Notes: a model not told the origin generated them from the sequence alone. 8,712 bases of DNA from Phycisphaerales bacterium (GCA_028288905.1 JAQGHJ010000101.1:1-8712); one strand, 5' to 3'; shown: positions 1 to 5,836, numbered from the stretch's first letter. Program-made: numbers and translations.

Positions 1-9
1 TCGGGGCTC

Positions 10-26
10 CGGAGGCGTACCCTCCG
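10..26 (-). terminator. Short hairpin just downstream of the secreted-protein gene
   Basis: A 6-bp perfect stem (CGGAGG at 10-15 with CCTCCG at 21-26) and a 5-nt loop lie 9 bp beyond the stop codon of the minus-strand gene ending at 36. The position suits a transcription terminator, but no T-run follows the stem on the minus strand, so it may only be an RNA 3'-end stabiliser, or part of the repeat element whose heptamers lie next to it. The window edge hides what is further downstream. Confidence 0.3.
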
Positions 27-29
27 TCT

Positions 30-43
30 CAGCACTCAGCACT
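30..43. repeat. Tandem heptamer CAGCACT x2 overlapping a stop codon
   Basis: Two exact adjacent copies of CAGCACT occupy 30-36 and 37-43. The TGA stop of the minus-strand gene (36-38) and its final Cys codon lie inside them. The 7-bp period and the CAG start resemble the heptamers of the inverted repeats at 1983-2101 and 4393-4537, so this may be one arm of a related element cut by the window edge. With only two units, chance is not excluded. Confidence 0.4.
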
Positions 44-800
44 TCTTCACGTCCCACACCCGCCGGGTCGCCGCGATCAGGCCCATCGCCAGCATGACGC
101 CGAGGCCGGAATAGGCGGCCGGGGGGAGCGGGATCGGGGTCGGGCCGGCGGACGGGGCCGGGTCGACCGGGGCGGCGACGATCGTCGGGCGGAGCAGTCC
201 GGCGATGCTGGCGGTGCCGCCGGCGATCCAGTCCTGGCCGTACGGCCCGGACACCTCGTCGGCCACGGCGAACGTCGCCCGCCCGCCGGCGTCGTACGTG
301 GTCGCATCGGTCTTGACGATCAGCACCGGCGGCCCGCCGAGCCCGGGGGTGTCGCTGGCGAGCGTGATCCGGCTGCCGTCGGCCGACCGGGACGCCCGGA
401 CGAGAGCCTCGAAGTCGAGCCCGCCGGTCACCGCGGTCTTGGCCTTGGCGAACGACGATACGGTCAGCTCCGACCGCTCGGCCGCCTCGGAGAACCCGGC
501 CGCGTCCAGCACGTCCACGTCGTACACGAACGTGAGCGACCCGCCGACGTCGTACACCGCGCTGCGGAGCACGCCCTTGAGGGTGCCGGCCGTCGGGCGG
601 TCGGTGGCGGCGTAGTCGATCGCGAACGCGGACGACGTCTCGGCCAATGCCGAGCCGGCCGGCAGCATCAGGTCGACCGAGTCGACCGGGATCGACTGCC
701 CGGGGTCGACCGCCCCGGCGGACGCCAGCGCGGGGGCCAGGAGGAGGGAGCACAGGGCCGCGGCGGCGCGGCGGGCCGGGAGGGTAAGGGTGGAGCGCAT
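36..800 (-). CDS. Secreted protein with VPLPA-CTERM-like sorting tail, function unknown
   Basis: Predicted 254-residue exported protein. Residues 1-28 form a classical signal peptide: an Arg-containing start, a hydrophobic Ala/Leu core, and a likely cleavage site after ALASA. The middle (about 30-215) is Gly/Thr/Val-rich and looks like beta structure; I recognise no enzyme motif. The tail from about residue 223 reads IPLPPAA, then a hydrophobic stretch of about 16 residues, then RR. This is the tripartite layout of exosortase-sorted proteins and is closest to the VPLPA-CTERM variant rather than VPEP. The start at 800 is chosen because AAAGGA lies 9 nt upstream and the signal peptide begins there; the frame stays open further upstream only because the spacer is GC-rich. 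The tail ends in VWDVKKC instead of the usual Arg cluster, and its last codons fall in a heptamer repeat. Likely cell-surface or envelope-associated; the specific role is unknown. Confidence 0.8.
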   Translation of the reverse strand: MRSTLTLPARRAAAALCSLLLAPALASAGAVDPGQSIPVDSVDLMLPAGSALAETSSAFAIDYAATDRPTAGTLKGVLRSAVYDVGGSLTFVYDVDVLDAAGFSEAAERSELTVSSFAKAKTAVTGGLDFEALVRASRSADGSRITLASDTPGLGGPPVLIVKTDATTYDAGGRATFAVADEVSGPYGQDWIAGGTASIAGLLRPTIVAAPVDPAPSAGPTPIPLPPAAYSGLGVMLAMGLIAATRRVWDVKKC

Positions 801-809
801 CGGTTGGAG

Positions 810-815
810 TCCTTT
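810..815 (-). promoter_or_regulatory. Shine-Dalgarno site AAAGGA
   Basis: On the minus strand AAAGGA sits 9 nt before the ATG at 800. It decides this start over the upstream in-frame alternatives, which lie in low-complexity Pro/Arg-coding spacer. Confidence 0.55.
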
Positions 816-894
816 CGCCGGGGGTCGTCGGTCGCGGTCGCCGTCGGGTGGAGCGGATCCGCCGCCGTCGGGCGTGCGGCCGGGAAATCGGCCC

Positions 895-944
895 CGCCTA
901 CGCTGCTTTCGGCCGCGCGGGCCGGCCGGCAATAGCGGTAGGCG
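895..944. promoter_or_regulatory. Inverted repeat CGCCTAC/GTAGGCG upstream of the secreted-protein gene
   Basis: CGCCTAC at 895-901 is matched by its exact reverse complement GTAGGCG at 938-944, enclosing GC-rich sequence with an inner GGCC/GGCC pairing (911-914 with 920-923). It could be an operator or an RNA leader hairpin of the minus-strand gene starting at 800. At this GC content a 7-bp match over 50 bp is only weak evidence. Confidence 0.2.
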
Positions 945-1092
945 TTTATGGGACGGCGGGCGGGAAAGGGGAGCGGACCCAGGGTGGGTTGTCGGGCGTC
1001 GCGGGGGGCGACGGGGATGTGGTGAGCGTGGTAGCCGACCCTCGGAAATGGCGGGAGATTGTCGTGTCGATCTGGCTCCCCCCACACCCTCC

Positions 1093-1119
1093 GGGCGGGG
1101 GCGGGGACGGGGACGGGGG
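1093..1119 (+). repeat. Array of five G-runs, G-quadruplex candidate
   Basis: Five runs of 3 to 5 guanines are separated by only 1 or 2 bases (1093-1095, 1097-1101, 1103-1106, 1109-1112, 1115-1119), with a (CGGGGA)-like period of 6. This satisfies the usual G-quadruplex pattern on the plus strand. It lies mid-spacer, about 290 bp from one start codon and 365 bp from the other. It may also be a decayed copy of the GGGTGAGGGTG repeat seen at 5583 and 5837, since a GAGAGTGAACGTGAA-like tail follows. Confidence 0.45.
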
Positions 1120-1194
1120 CGAGAGTGAACGTGAAGCGGAACGGGGCCCACTGGCTACCCCGCGAGACCCAGGTGGATGTTCCGCCGATCGGAC

Positions 1195-1232
1195 CTGCCT
1201 CACGCCGGAGGCAGCGCGGGCGCGAGCCCGCG
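1195..1232. repeat. Two adjacent palindromes
   Basis: CTGCCTC at 1195-1201 pairs perfectly with GAGGCAG at 1208-1214 (6-nt loop). The next base begins CGCGGGC at 1215-1221, pairing with GCCCGCG at 1226-1232 around a GCGA loop. Two back-to-back 7-bp hairpins in 38 bp suggest a REP-like extragenic element. No gene overlaps them, and no T-run marks either as a terminator. Confidence 0.45.
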
Positions 1233-1296
1233 GCTGCCCCGGGTGCTGACGCTCGCTCGGCTCCTCCCCCCGCGAAGAGGCAAGCGGCCACGCCGA

Positions 1297-1344
1297 CCCG
1301 TTCGGCATGCACCCTCACCCCTGCCCTCGCCCAGACGGAGAGGG
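1297..1344 (-). repeat. Degenerate REP-like repeat, copy 1
   Basis: Read on the minus strand, this has an imperfect CTCTCC/GGGCGAGGG hairpin (1324-1332 against 1336-1344, one mismatch) followed by GGGTGAGGGTG and a TGCCG-ACGGG tail (1297-1320). The 24-bp tail matches 5837-5860 at 22 positions and resembles 5583-5600, so it belongs to the same dispersed family. Confidence 0.5.
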
Positions 1345-1447
1345 GGAGGCGCGGCCGACGCGCCGGCGACCTTCCGGGGAACAAGCGGTGCCGCGTCCCT
1401 GCTGCCTACAACCGCCCGCCTGCAGGCCCCGCAGGCCCCCACCGCCA

Positions 1448-1475
1448 TTGCCCGCCGCCCCGGGTCTCCTATACT
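1448..1475 (+). promoter_or_regulatory. Sigma70-type promoter of nusB
   Basis: A TATACT -10 hexamer at 1470-1475 (5 of 6 consensus) stands out in GC-rich surroundings. TTGCCC at 1448-1453 is a plausible -35 with a 16-bp spacer. Transcription would start near 1482, only a few bases before the ATG at 1485, so the nusB message should be leaderless or nearly so. This agrees with the absence of a Shine-Dalgarno sequence before that ATG. Confidence 0.5.
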
Positions 1476-1484
1476 CACCGGGCC

Positions 1485-1988
1485 ATGCTTCCACCGCTTC
1501 GTCGACAACGCGCCCGCGAGCTGGCCATGCAGGTCCTGTTCCTGTGGGACGCCAACGGCCAGAGCGACCCGGCCCTCGCCCGGGCGGCAATGATCGGGTC
1601 GGCGACCGCGGTCGAGCTGCCGCTGACGGCCGCCTCGCCGCCCGCCGCCCCCCCGCCGGAGCCGCCGGACGCGGAGGTGATCGAGCTCGCCGTCTCGATG
1701 GCTTTGGGCGCGTGGGAAAACCGGGCCGCGTCCGACACCTGGGTCGTCCGACTCGCCCCCCAGTGGCCGCCCCGCCGCCAGCCCGGCGTCGACCGGAACA
1801 TCCTCCGGCTGGCCGTCTGGGAGATGACCCACGCGGACACCCCGCCGAAGGTCGTGATCGACGAGGCGATCGAGATGGCCAAGCGGTTCAGCACCGAGAA
1901 CAGCCCGTCGTTCGTGAACGGCGTGCTCGACGCCGTCTACCGGGAAGTCCAATCGTTGACCGCCGGCGGGCTGCCGGCGGGTCAGTAG
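1485..1988 (+). CDS. nusB: Transcription antitermination factor NusB
   Basis: A 167-residue member of the NusB family, which with NusE (ribosomal protein S10) binds boxA RNA and supports antitermination of rRNA operons in the cytoplasm. The family signatures are clear: an Arg-rich [14 protein letters not shown] start (residues 6-19), [13 protein letters not shown] (102-114) and the C-terminal block [16 protein letters not shown] followed by [10 protein letters not shown] (125-152). Length is near the usual 130-170. Residues about 45-63 are a Pro/Ala-rich linker, which I read as a lineage-specific loop. The ATG at 1485 is chosen because the Arg-rich helix starts right after it and because a -10 element ends 10 bp upstream; the reading frame itself is open much further upstream through spacer. 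The TAG stop and the last Gln codon lie within the first heptamer of the inverted repeat that follows. First gene of a possible nusB-ftsY-ATP-grasp unit. Confidence 0.93.
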   Translation: MLPPLRRQRARELAMQVLFLWDANGQSDPALARAAMIGSATAVELPLTAASPPAAPPPEPPDAEVIELAVSMALGAWENRAASDTWVVRLAPQWPPRRQPGVDRNILRLAVWEMTHADTPPKVVIDEAIEMAKRFSTENSPSFVNGVLDAVYREVQSLTAGGLPAGQ

Positions 1989-2101
1989 CCAGGGGTCAGT
2001 GGTCTGTAGTGAGTGGTCAGTAGTGGGGCCACGCGCTGCCGACCGGGCGATGACGTCGGTGCCGTTCCGCCACTACTGACGACTGACGACGGACCACTGA
2101 C
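1983..2101. repeat. Heptamer-built inverted repeat filling the nusB-ftsY gap
   Basis: The left arm (1995-2026) and right arm (2070-2101) are reverse complements over 32 bp with 4 mismatches, around a 43-nt loop. Each arm is a run of four 7-bp units of the form CAGTNGT (for example CAGTGGT, CAGTAGT). On the left the units continue outward to 1983, where CAGTAGC contains the nusB stop codon. The right arm ends 11 bp before the ftsY ATG. No transposase or target duplication is visible, so it could be a non-autonomous element or an amplified structural repeat. Transcribed, it would form a long hairpin between the two genes, able to act on termination, mRNA decay or ftsY initiation. Confidence 0.8.
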
Positions 2102-2112
2102 TTCCCCCCGCC

Positions 2113-3102
2113 ATGGCCTTCTTCGCCAAGACGCTCGACAAGCTCAAGGGTGCCCTGCGGAAGACCGCGGCGGTGCTGAACACGGACGTGCGGACGCTGT
2201 TCGTCCCCGGCCGGCAGATCGACGAGCCGTTCCTCGGCGAGATCGAGGAGCGGCTGCTCCAGTCGGACATGGGCGTGGCGAACGTCGACCGGATCGTCGG
2301 CACGATCCGCGACCGCTGGCGGCTCGGCCGGATCAAGAACGCCGACCAGGCCGGGCAGGTCATCCGCGACCAGGTGCTGGCGATGCTCACCGCCCCGTCC
2401 CCGCCGGCGGCGGACGGCGGGCCGCCCCCGCGGGACGGGAACGACCGCGAGCTGCACTTCGCCCCGGCCGGGCCGACGGTCATCCTCGTCGCCGGTATCA
2501 ACGGGGCGGGCAAGACGACGAGCATCGCCAAGCTCGCCTGGCTGTTGAAGAACGAGCTGGGCAAGAAGGTCATGGTGTGCGCCAGCGACACGTTCCGGGC
2601 CGGGGCGGTGCACCAACTCGGGATCTGGGCTGAGCGGATCGGGGTCGACATCGTCCGGCACAAGCAGGGGGCGGACCCGGCCGCCGTCGCGTACGACGCG
2701 TGCGAGGCGGCCAAGGCCCGCGGGTTCGACGTCCTGATCGTCGACACGGCCGGCCGGCTGCACACCCAGGACCACCTGATGCGGGAGCTGACCAAGATCC
2801 GCGACGTGGTCGCCAAGCGGATCCCGGGCGCGCCGCACGAGGTCCTGCTCGTGCTCGACGCGACGACCGGGCAGAACGCGGTGCTTCAGGCGAAGCACTT
2901 CGGCAAGGCGATCGACGTCACCGGCATCTTCCTGGCGAAGCTGGACGGGACGGCCAAGGGCGGCGTCGTGCTGTCGATCAAGCAACAGCTGGACATCCCG
3001 GTGAAGTTCATCGGCCTCGGCGAGACGCCGCAGGACGTCGAGTCGTTCGACCCGGAGCGGTTCGTCGAGGCACTGTTCGGGGCGTCACCCACATCGGCGT
3101 GA
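2113..3102 (+). CDS. ftsY: Signal recognition particle receptor GTPase FtsY
   Basis: A 329-residue SRP receptor that docks SRP-bound ribosomes at the inner membrane and hydrolyses GTP together with Ffh. The N domain (about 1-95) is helical and starts with an amphipathic MAFFAKTLDKLKGALRKT segment suited to membrane contact; the long acidic A domain of E. coli FtsY is absent, as in many bacteria. The G domain carries GINGAGKT (P-loop, 128-135), DTFRA (159-163), DTAGRLHT (211-218), AKLDGTAKGG (275-284) and GLGETPQDVESFDPERFVEALF-type closing residues (from 301). The last motif and DTFRAG favour FtsY over Ffh, and there is no M domain. Oddities: the canonical TKLD is AKLD, and a Pro/Gly-rich linker (about 94-118) joins N and G domains. 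No Shine-Dalgarno precedes the ATG; the inverted repeat ends 11 bp upstream. Confidence 0.95.
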   Translation: MAFFAKTLDKLKGALRKTAAVLNTDVRTLFVPGRQIDEPFLGEIEERLLQSDMGVANVDRIVGTIRDRWRLGRIKNADQAGQVIRDQVLAMLTAPSPPAADGGPPPRDGNDRELHFAPAGPTVILVAGINGAGKTTSIAKLAWLLKNELGKKVMVCASDTFRAGAVHQLGIWAERIGVDIVRHKQGADPAAVAYDACEAAKARGFDVLIVDTAGRLHTQDHLMRELTKIRDVVAKRIPGAPHEVLLVLDATTGQNAVLQAKHFGKAIDVTGIFLAKLDGTAKGGVVLSIKQQLDIPVKFIGLGETPQDVESFDPERFVEALFGASPTSA

Positions 3103-3135
3103 AGGTCAGCGGGTGTTTCTCGGCGGTGGAGTGGC

Positions 3136-3990
3136 ATGGACGCTACCGACTGTTGCATCCTCAACGCCGGTGGCGGTTCGTGGGCGTTCGCGCCACTCGC
3201 CGAGTTGTTGAGCTGTGCTCTGTGGATCGACGTTGCGGCGGTGCCGCGGCACTTCAACTATCTCCTGCTGGCCGACGACGCCGTCGCGGACGCGCGGCAA
3301 AGCTTCTTCATCCCGGTCGCGAGTATGGAATTGGCCGCGGACAAGCGCGCATTGGCACGCGTGTTCGCGGCGCGGTCCGTGCCGACGCCCGAGACGCATT
3401 TGGTTGAGTCGCTCGAAGATGCCCGGCGGCTCGCCGCAACCGATGGTGGGAAGTCATGGTGCCTCAAGTTCCCAACCGGATGCGGGGCAACCGGCCACCG
3501 CCTATTGACGAACGAGACGGCCGTGCTCGACACATGGCCTCGGCCGCTGGTCGTGCAAGAGTTCATCCGGATGGAGCGACCGGAAGTCTTTCGTCTTTAT
3601 GCGGCCGGCGGGCATCTTTTCGGTTGGGTCGCAAGACGCTTCCCGCCGGGGGTAAAGCCATCCCCGTGGGTCGCTCACGCGCGAGGTGCCCAATACGAGT
3701 TAGCAGGAAATCCACCCGCCGGCGCGATGGCCGCCGCTCGTGCCGCGCTGGACGTGACCGGCTTGCTCGCGACGTTCGGATGTGTGGATCTGCTCCGCCG
3801 CACGACCGGTGAGTGGGTGGTCCTCGAAGTCGGAACGGACGGCATGTTCAATCATGTGGACCGCGACTTGGGGTTGCCAGAGTTGGAACTAGATATTCAG
3901 CAGCGGATTGCGGAAGCGTTCTGGCAGAAGGTCTCAGACCGGCGACCGTGGGGTGACCGCTGGCACCCACGTCCGTCGGCCGTAGCGTGA
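3136..3990 (+). CDS. ATP-grasp-like protein of unknown substrate
   Basis: A 284-residue predicted cytoplasmic protein that I read as a divergent ATP-grasp ligase; such enzymes join a carboxylate to an amine or thiol through an acyl-phosphate. Supporting motifs in order: DKRALARVFAARSVPTPET (69-87, the usual lid before the ATP site), the CLKFPTGCGATGHRLL block (109-124, nucleotide-binding Lys and Gly loop), VVQEFI (139-144), EVFRLYAAGGHLFGWVARR (150-168), and CVDLL then WVVLEVG (216-233, with D218 and E231 as candidate Mg2+ ligands). The family's usual ExN ending is EVG here, with Asn instead at 239 in MFNHVDRD. The N-terminal part (CCILNAGGGSWAFAPLA) resembles the pre-ATP-grasp domain. It starts 33 bp after ftsY with GGAG 4 nt before the ATG, so cotranscription is likely. 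Codons ending in A or T are clearly more frequent than in neighbouring genes, which hints at weaker expression or a later arrival. Substrate unknown. Confidence 0.75.
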   Translation: MDATDCCILNAGGGSWAFAPLAELLSCALWIDVAAVPRHFNYLLLADDAVADARQSFFIPVASMELAADKRALARVFAARSVPTPETHLVESLEDARRLAATDGGKSWCLKFPTGCGATGHRLLTNETAVLDTWPRPLVVQEFIRMERPEVFRLYAAGGHLFGWVARRFPPGVKPSPWVAHARGAQYELAGNPPAGAMAAARAALDVTGLLATFGCVDLLRRTTGEWVVLEVGTDGMFNHVDRDLGLPELELDIQQRIAEAFWQKVSDRRPWGDRWHPRPSAVA

Positions 3991-4034
3991 CCTCGGTCCG
4001 TTCACGCCACACTCTGGATGTCCGACGACCTCCT

Positions 4035-5477
4035 TCAGATCTCCATCACCCGCACCATCGTCCCCTTCGGCAGCGCCGGCTCGTTCTCAGCCCGCACTAG
4101 CAGCCCGTTCGCCCGGGCGAGGGTGAACACGTCGGCCGACCCCTTCCACGCCAGCACCTCGACGGCCGGCAGCTCGTTCTGGGCGCTCGTGTGCCCGACC
4201 GGTTGGGTACGGATCACCGGCTGGTAGAACTCCCGCGGCCCGTTGGCCGGCAGCCCGGCGGCCAGTCGGCCGGTCAGCCACCGGTCCGACGGCGGCCCGC
4301 CCGCCAGCCGGGCCAGCACCCGGGCCGCCAGCCGGACCGTGCAGACGAACGCGCTGACCGGGTTGCCGGGCAGGCCGAAGACGAAGCAGTCCGTGGTCAG
4401 TCGTCCGTGGTCAGTAGTTGAAGTGCCGCCTCGCAGCTCGCCACCGCCCGCGCCGCCCTCGCTACTCGCACCGAAGGGTGTTCCACCGCTGCTGTCGTCC
4501 CCGCCGCCCTCACTACTGACCACGGACGACTGACCACTGGCTCGCCCGAACACGAACGGCTTGCCCGGCTTCAGCCGCACCTTCGTGATCTTCAGGTCGA
4601 CGCCGAGGTCGATCAGGGCGGCGGGGACGTAGTCGTAGTTGCCCATGCTCATCCCGCCGGTGACGAACAGGGCGTCGTGGGCGAGCCCGCCGGCGACGGC
4701 CGCCCGGATCGCGTCGGGGTCGTCGGTGACCACGCCGAGGTCGGTCACGTCGCACCCGAGCCGGTCGAGCAGGGCGACGAGCATGACGTTGTTCGAGTTG
4801 CGGATCTGCCAGTCGGCCGGCGTGGTGCCGACCGGGACAAGCTCGTCCCCGGTGCCGAGGACGGCGACGCGGGGGCGGGCGTACACGTCCAGCTCGGCCG
4901 CCCCGACGCTGGCGGCGACGGCGAGCGCCGGGGCCTCCAGCAGGGTGCCGGCCGGCAGCACGACCTGCCCGGCCGGGCAGTCGCTGCCGCGGCGGGCGAT
5001 CGCGTACCCGGGCGGGACGCCCTTCGTCACCCGTACCCGCCCGCGGGCCTCGACGAAGCCGCCCCCGGCCGCCCCGCCGTCGTGCACCTCCGACGTTTGC
5101 TCGACCGGAACGACGGCCTCGGTGCCGGGCGGGACGGGCGCGCCGGTCATGACGGCCATCGCCTCGCCCTGCCCGATCGGGCCGGGGGCGGGCATGCCGG
5201 CCGGCACCTCTCCGACGACCGGCAGCTCGGCCGGGGCGGCGGCCGTGACGGTGTCCGGCCGCACGTCCGCCGCCCGGACCGCGTACCCGTCCATCAGCGC
5301 CTTGTCGAACGGCGGGTAATCCCGGTCGGCCGACACCTCCTTGGCCAGCCGCAGCCCGCGGCATTTCGACAACGGCAAGCGGACGATCCGCGGGGAAACC
5401 GGCTCGGCGTCCAGGAGGTCGACGGCGTGGCGGACGCTCAGGAGCGGGGACACGTCGGGGTCGGTTGGGGCGGGCAC
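4035..5477 (-). CDS. moeA: Molybdopterin molybdenumtransferase MoeA
   Basis: MoeA inserts molybdate into adenylylated molybdopterin, the last step of molybdenum cofactor synthesis, in the cytoplasm. Family motifs run in order (480-residue numbering): YPPFDKALMDGYAVR (54-68), AVMTGAPVPPGTEAVVPVE (108-126), VAVLGTGDELVPVG (204-217), VTDDPDAIRAA (250-260), FVTGGMSMGNYDYVP (271-285), LKPGKPFVFG (302-311), FGLPGNPVSAF (367-377) and the C-terminal beta domain ending GTMVRVMEI. The expected acidic and Thr residues of these motifs are present, so it should be active. Between PGKPFVFGRA and CFVFGLPGNP, where E. coli has about 8 residues, there are about 50 extra Ser/Gly/Thr-rich residues (about 314-363) encoded by an inverted-repeat element. 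The start is uncertain: I take GTG at 5477; TTG at 5513 and GTG at 5453 are alternatives, and none has a clear Shine-Dalgarno. It is convergent with the ATP-grasp gene; no other cofactor genes are nearby. Confidence 0.92.
   Translation of the reverse strand: MPAPTDPDVSPLLSVRHAVDLLDAEPVSPRIVRLPLSKCRGLRLAKEVSADRDYPPFDKALMDGYAVRAADVRPDTVTAAAPAELPVVGEVPAGMPAPGPIGQGEAMAVMTGAPVPPGTEAVVPVEQTSEVHDGGAAGGGFVEARGRVRVTKGVPPGYAIARRGSDCPAGQVVLPAGTLLEAPALAVAASVGAAELDVYARPRVAVLGTGDELVPVGTTPADWQIRNSNNVMLVALLDRLGCDVTDLGVVTDDPDAIRAAVAGGLAHDALFVTGGMSMGNYDYVPAALIDLGVDLKITKVRLKPGKPFVFGRASGQSSVVSSEGGGDDSSGGTPFGASSEGGAGGGELRGGTSTTDHGRLTTDCFVFGLPGNPVSAFVCTVRLAARVLARLAGGPPSDRWLTGRLAAGLPANGPREFYQPVIRTQPVGHTSAQNELPAVEVLAWKGSADVFTLARANGLLVRAENEPALPKGTMVRVMEI
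4393..4537. repeat. Heptamer inverted repeat inserted in frame within moeA
   Basis: Arms 4393-4418 and 4512-4537 are perfect 26-bp reverse complements around a 93-nt loop. The arms consist of 7-bp units such as CAGTGGT, CAGTCGT and CAGTAGT, as in the element at 1983-2101. In the moeA frame both arms are free of stops and encode GQSSVVSS and TTDHGRLTTD; one of the other frames would meet TAG and TGA. The loop encodes a Gly/Ser-rich linker. The insertion falls between two conserved MoeA motifs, at a predicted surface turn. Confidence 0.88.
4452..4517. repeat. Direct repeat with 51-bp offset in the moeA insert
   Basis: The 15-mers at 4452-4466 and 4503-4517 (GCCGCCCTCGCTACT and GCCGCCCTCACTACT) match at 14 of 15 positions and lie 51 bp, or 17 codons, apart. 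In the protein this gives SSEGGG and SSEGGA. It suggests that the loop of the insert grew partly by duplication. Confidence 0.5.
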
Positions 5478-5558
5478 GCCGCCGATGATCGGCCCGCGGC
5501 CGGCGGGGGTCAACGCGGTGGGGTGGGCGGTGACGCTCCGATTGCGCGGCCCGGCTCC

Positions 5559-5600
5559 CCCTCTCCCTCCGGGAGAGGGCGGGGGTGAGGGTGAATGCCG
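5559..5600 (+). repeat. REP-like repeat, copy 2
   Basis: CCCTCTCCC (5559-5567) and GGGAGAGGG (5571-5579) form a perfect 9-bp stem with a TCC loop, followed by a G-rich tail with GGGTGAGGGTG and TGCCG (5583-5600). This hairpin-plus-tail form is typical of extragenic REP-type repeats. It sits upstream of moeA and lacks a T-run on either strand. Confidence 0.65.
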
Positions 5601-5671
5601 AGGCGGCCCCGGACTTGCCGAGCCACCGGGACCGATGGCGCGGGGGCCGTTCGACTTTCATCCCCACCCGC

Positions 5672-5709
5672 CGGGGCAAGGCCCCGCCGACCTCTCCCGG
5701 TGGGAGAGG
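5672..5709 (-). repeat. REP-like repeat, inverted partner
   Basis: CCTCTCCC (5691-5698) pairs with GGGAGAGG (5702-5709) around GGT; next to it CGGGGC (5672-5677) pairs with GCCCCG (5681-5686) around AAG. The CTCTCCC/GGGAGAG core matches the stem at 5559-5579, and the G-rich side points the opposite way (toward lower coordinates), so the two face each other like a BIME-type pair about 110 bp apart. Confidence 0.55.
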
Positions 5710-5792
5710 GGAAATACCGGCGTTCGGCGTCGCCGCCTGAACGGAAACCCGATAAGACTCGTGCCGGAGACCGCCCGGCTCCGAAGGGGTGA

Positions 5793-5798
5793 TAGACT
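5793..5798 (+). promoter_or_regulatory. Possible -10 element for mgtE
   Basis: TAGACT matches the TATAAT consensus at 4 of 6 positions and, like the nusB TATACT, is followed by C. No convincing -35 lies 16-18 bp upstream. It would give a leader of about 100 nt that includes the REP-like tail at 5837-5860. Confidence 0.2.
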
Positions 5799-5836
5799 CC
5801 CGCCCCCGCGGTCAGCCTGGCCGTCGCTGAGCGTCT

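Larger units (their letters stand above)
801..1484. other. Gene-poor divergent spacer, GC-rich and repeat-rich
   Basis: This 684-bp spacer separates the minus-strand secreted protein from nusB. Its open frames are Pro/Arg/Gly-rich, differ in every frame, and show no conserved motif, so I read none as a gene. It holds an inverted repeat (895-944), a G-run array (1093-1119), two adjacent palindromes (1195-1232), a degenerate REP-like repeat (1297-1344) and the nusB promoter at its right end. I could not identify a convincing promoter for the minus-strand gene. Confidence 0.6.

Noticed and set aside
36..1151. A 371-residue version of the first secreted protein starting at 1151
   Set aside because: The extra N-terminal part is Pro/Arg low complexity made from the G-run array and palindromes; a signal peptide and a Shine-Dalgarno site mark the start at 800.
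1059..1484. Upstream extension of NusB
   Set aside because: The added residues are Arg/Pro/Ala-rich spacer translation and would place the nusB promoter inside the coding region.
1983..2101. CRISPR array
   Set aside because: The repeat units are only 7 bp, contiguous and arranged as an inverted repeat without unique spacers; no cas gene is present.
1983..2101. Complete insertion sequence
   Set aside because: There is no transposase frame between the arms and no visible target-site duplication; the loop is only 43 nt.
4631..4665. Loss of a catalytic residue in MoeA (GGMSMGN where many homologues have GGVSVGD or GGVSVGE)
   Set aside because: By my alignment with E. coli MoeA the essential Asp is the one in the following YDY/ADY position, which is retained here; the changed position varies in the family.
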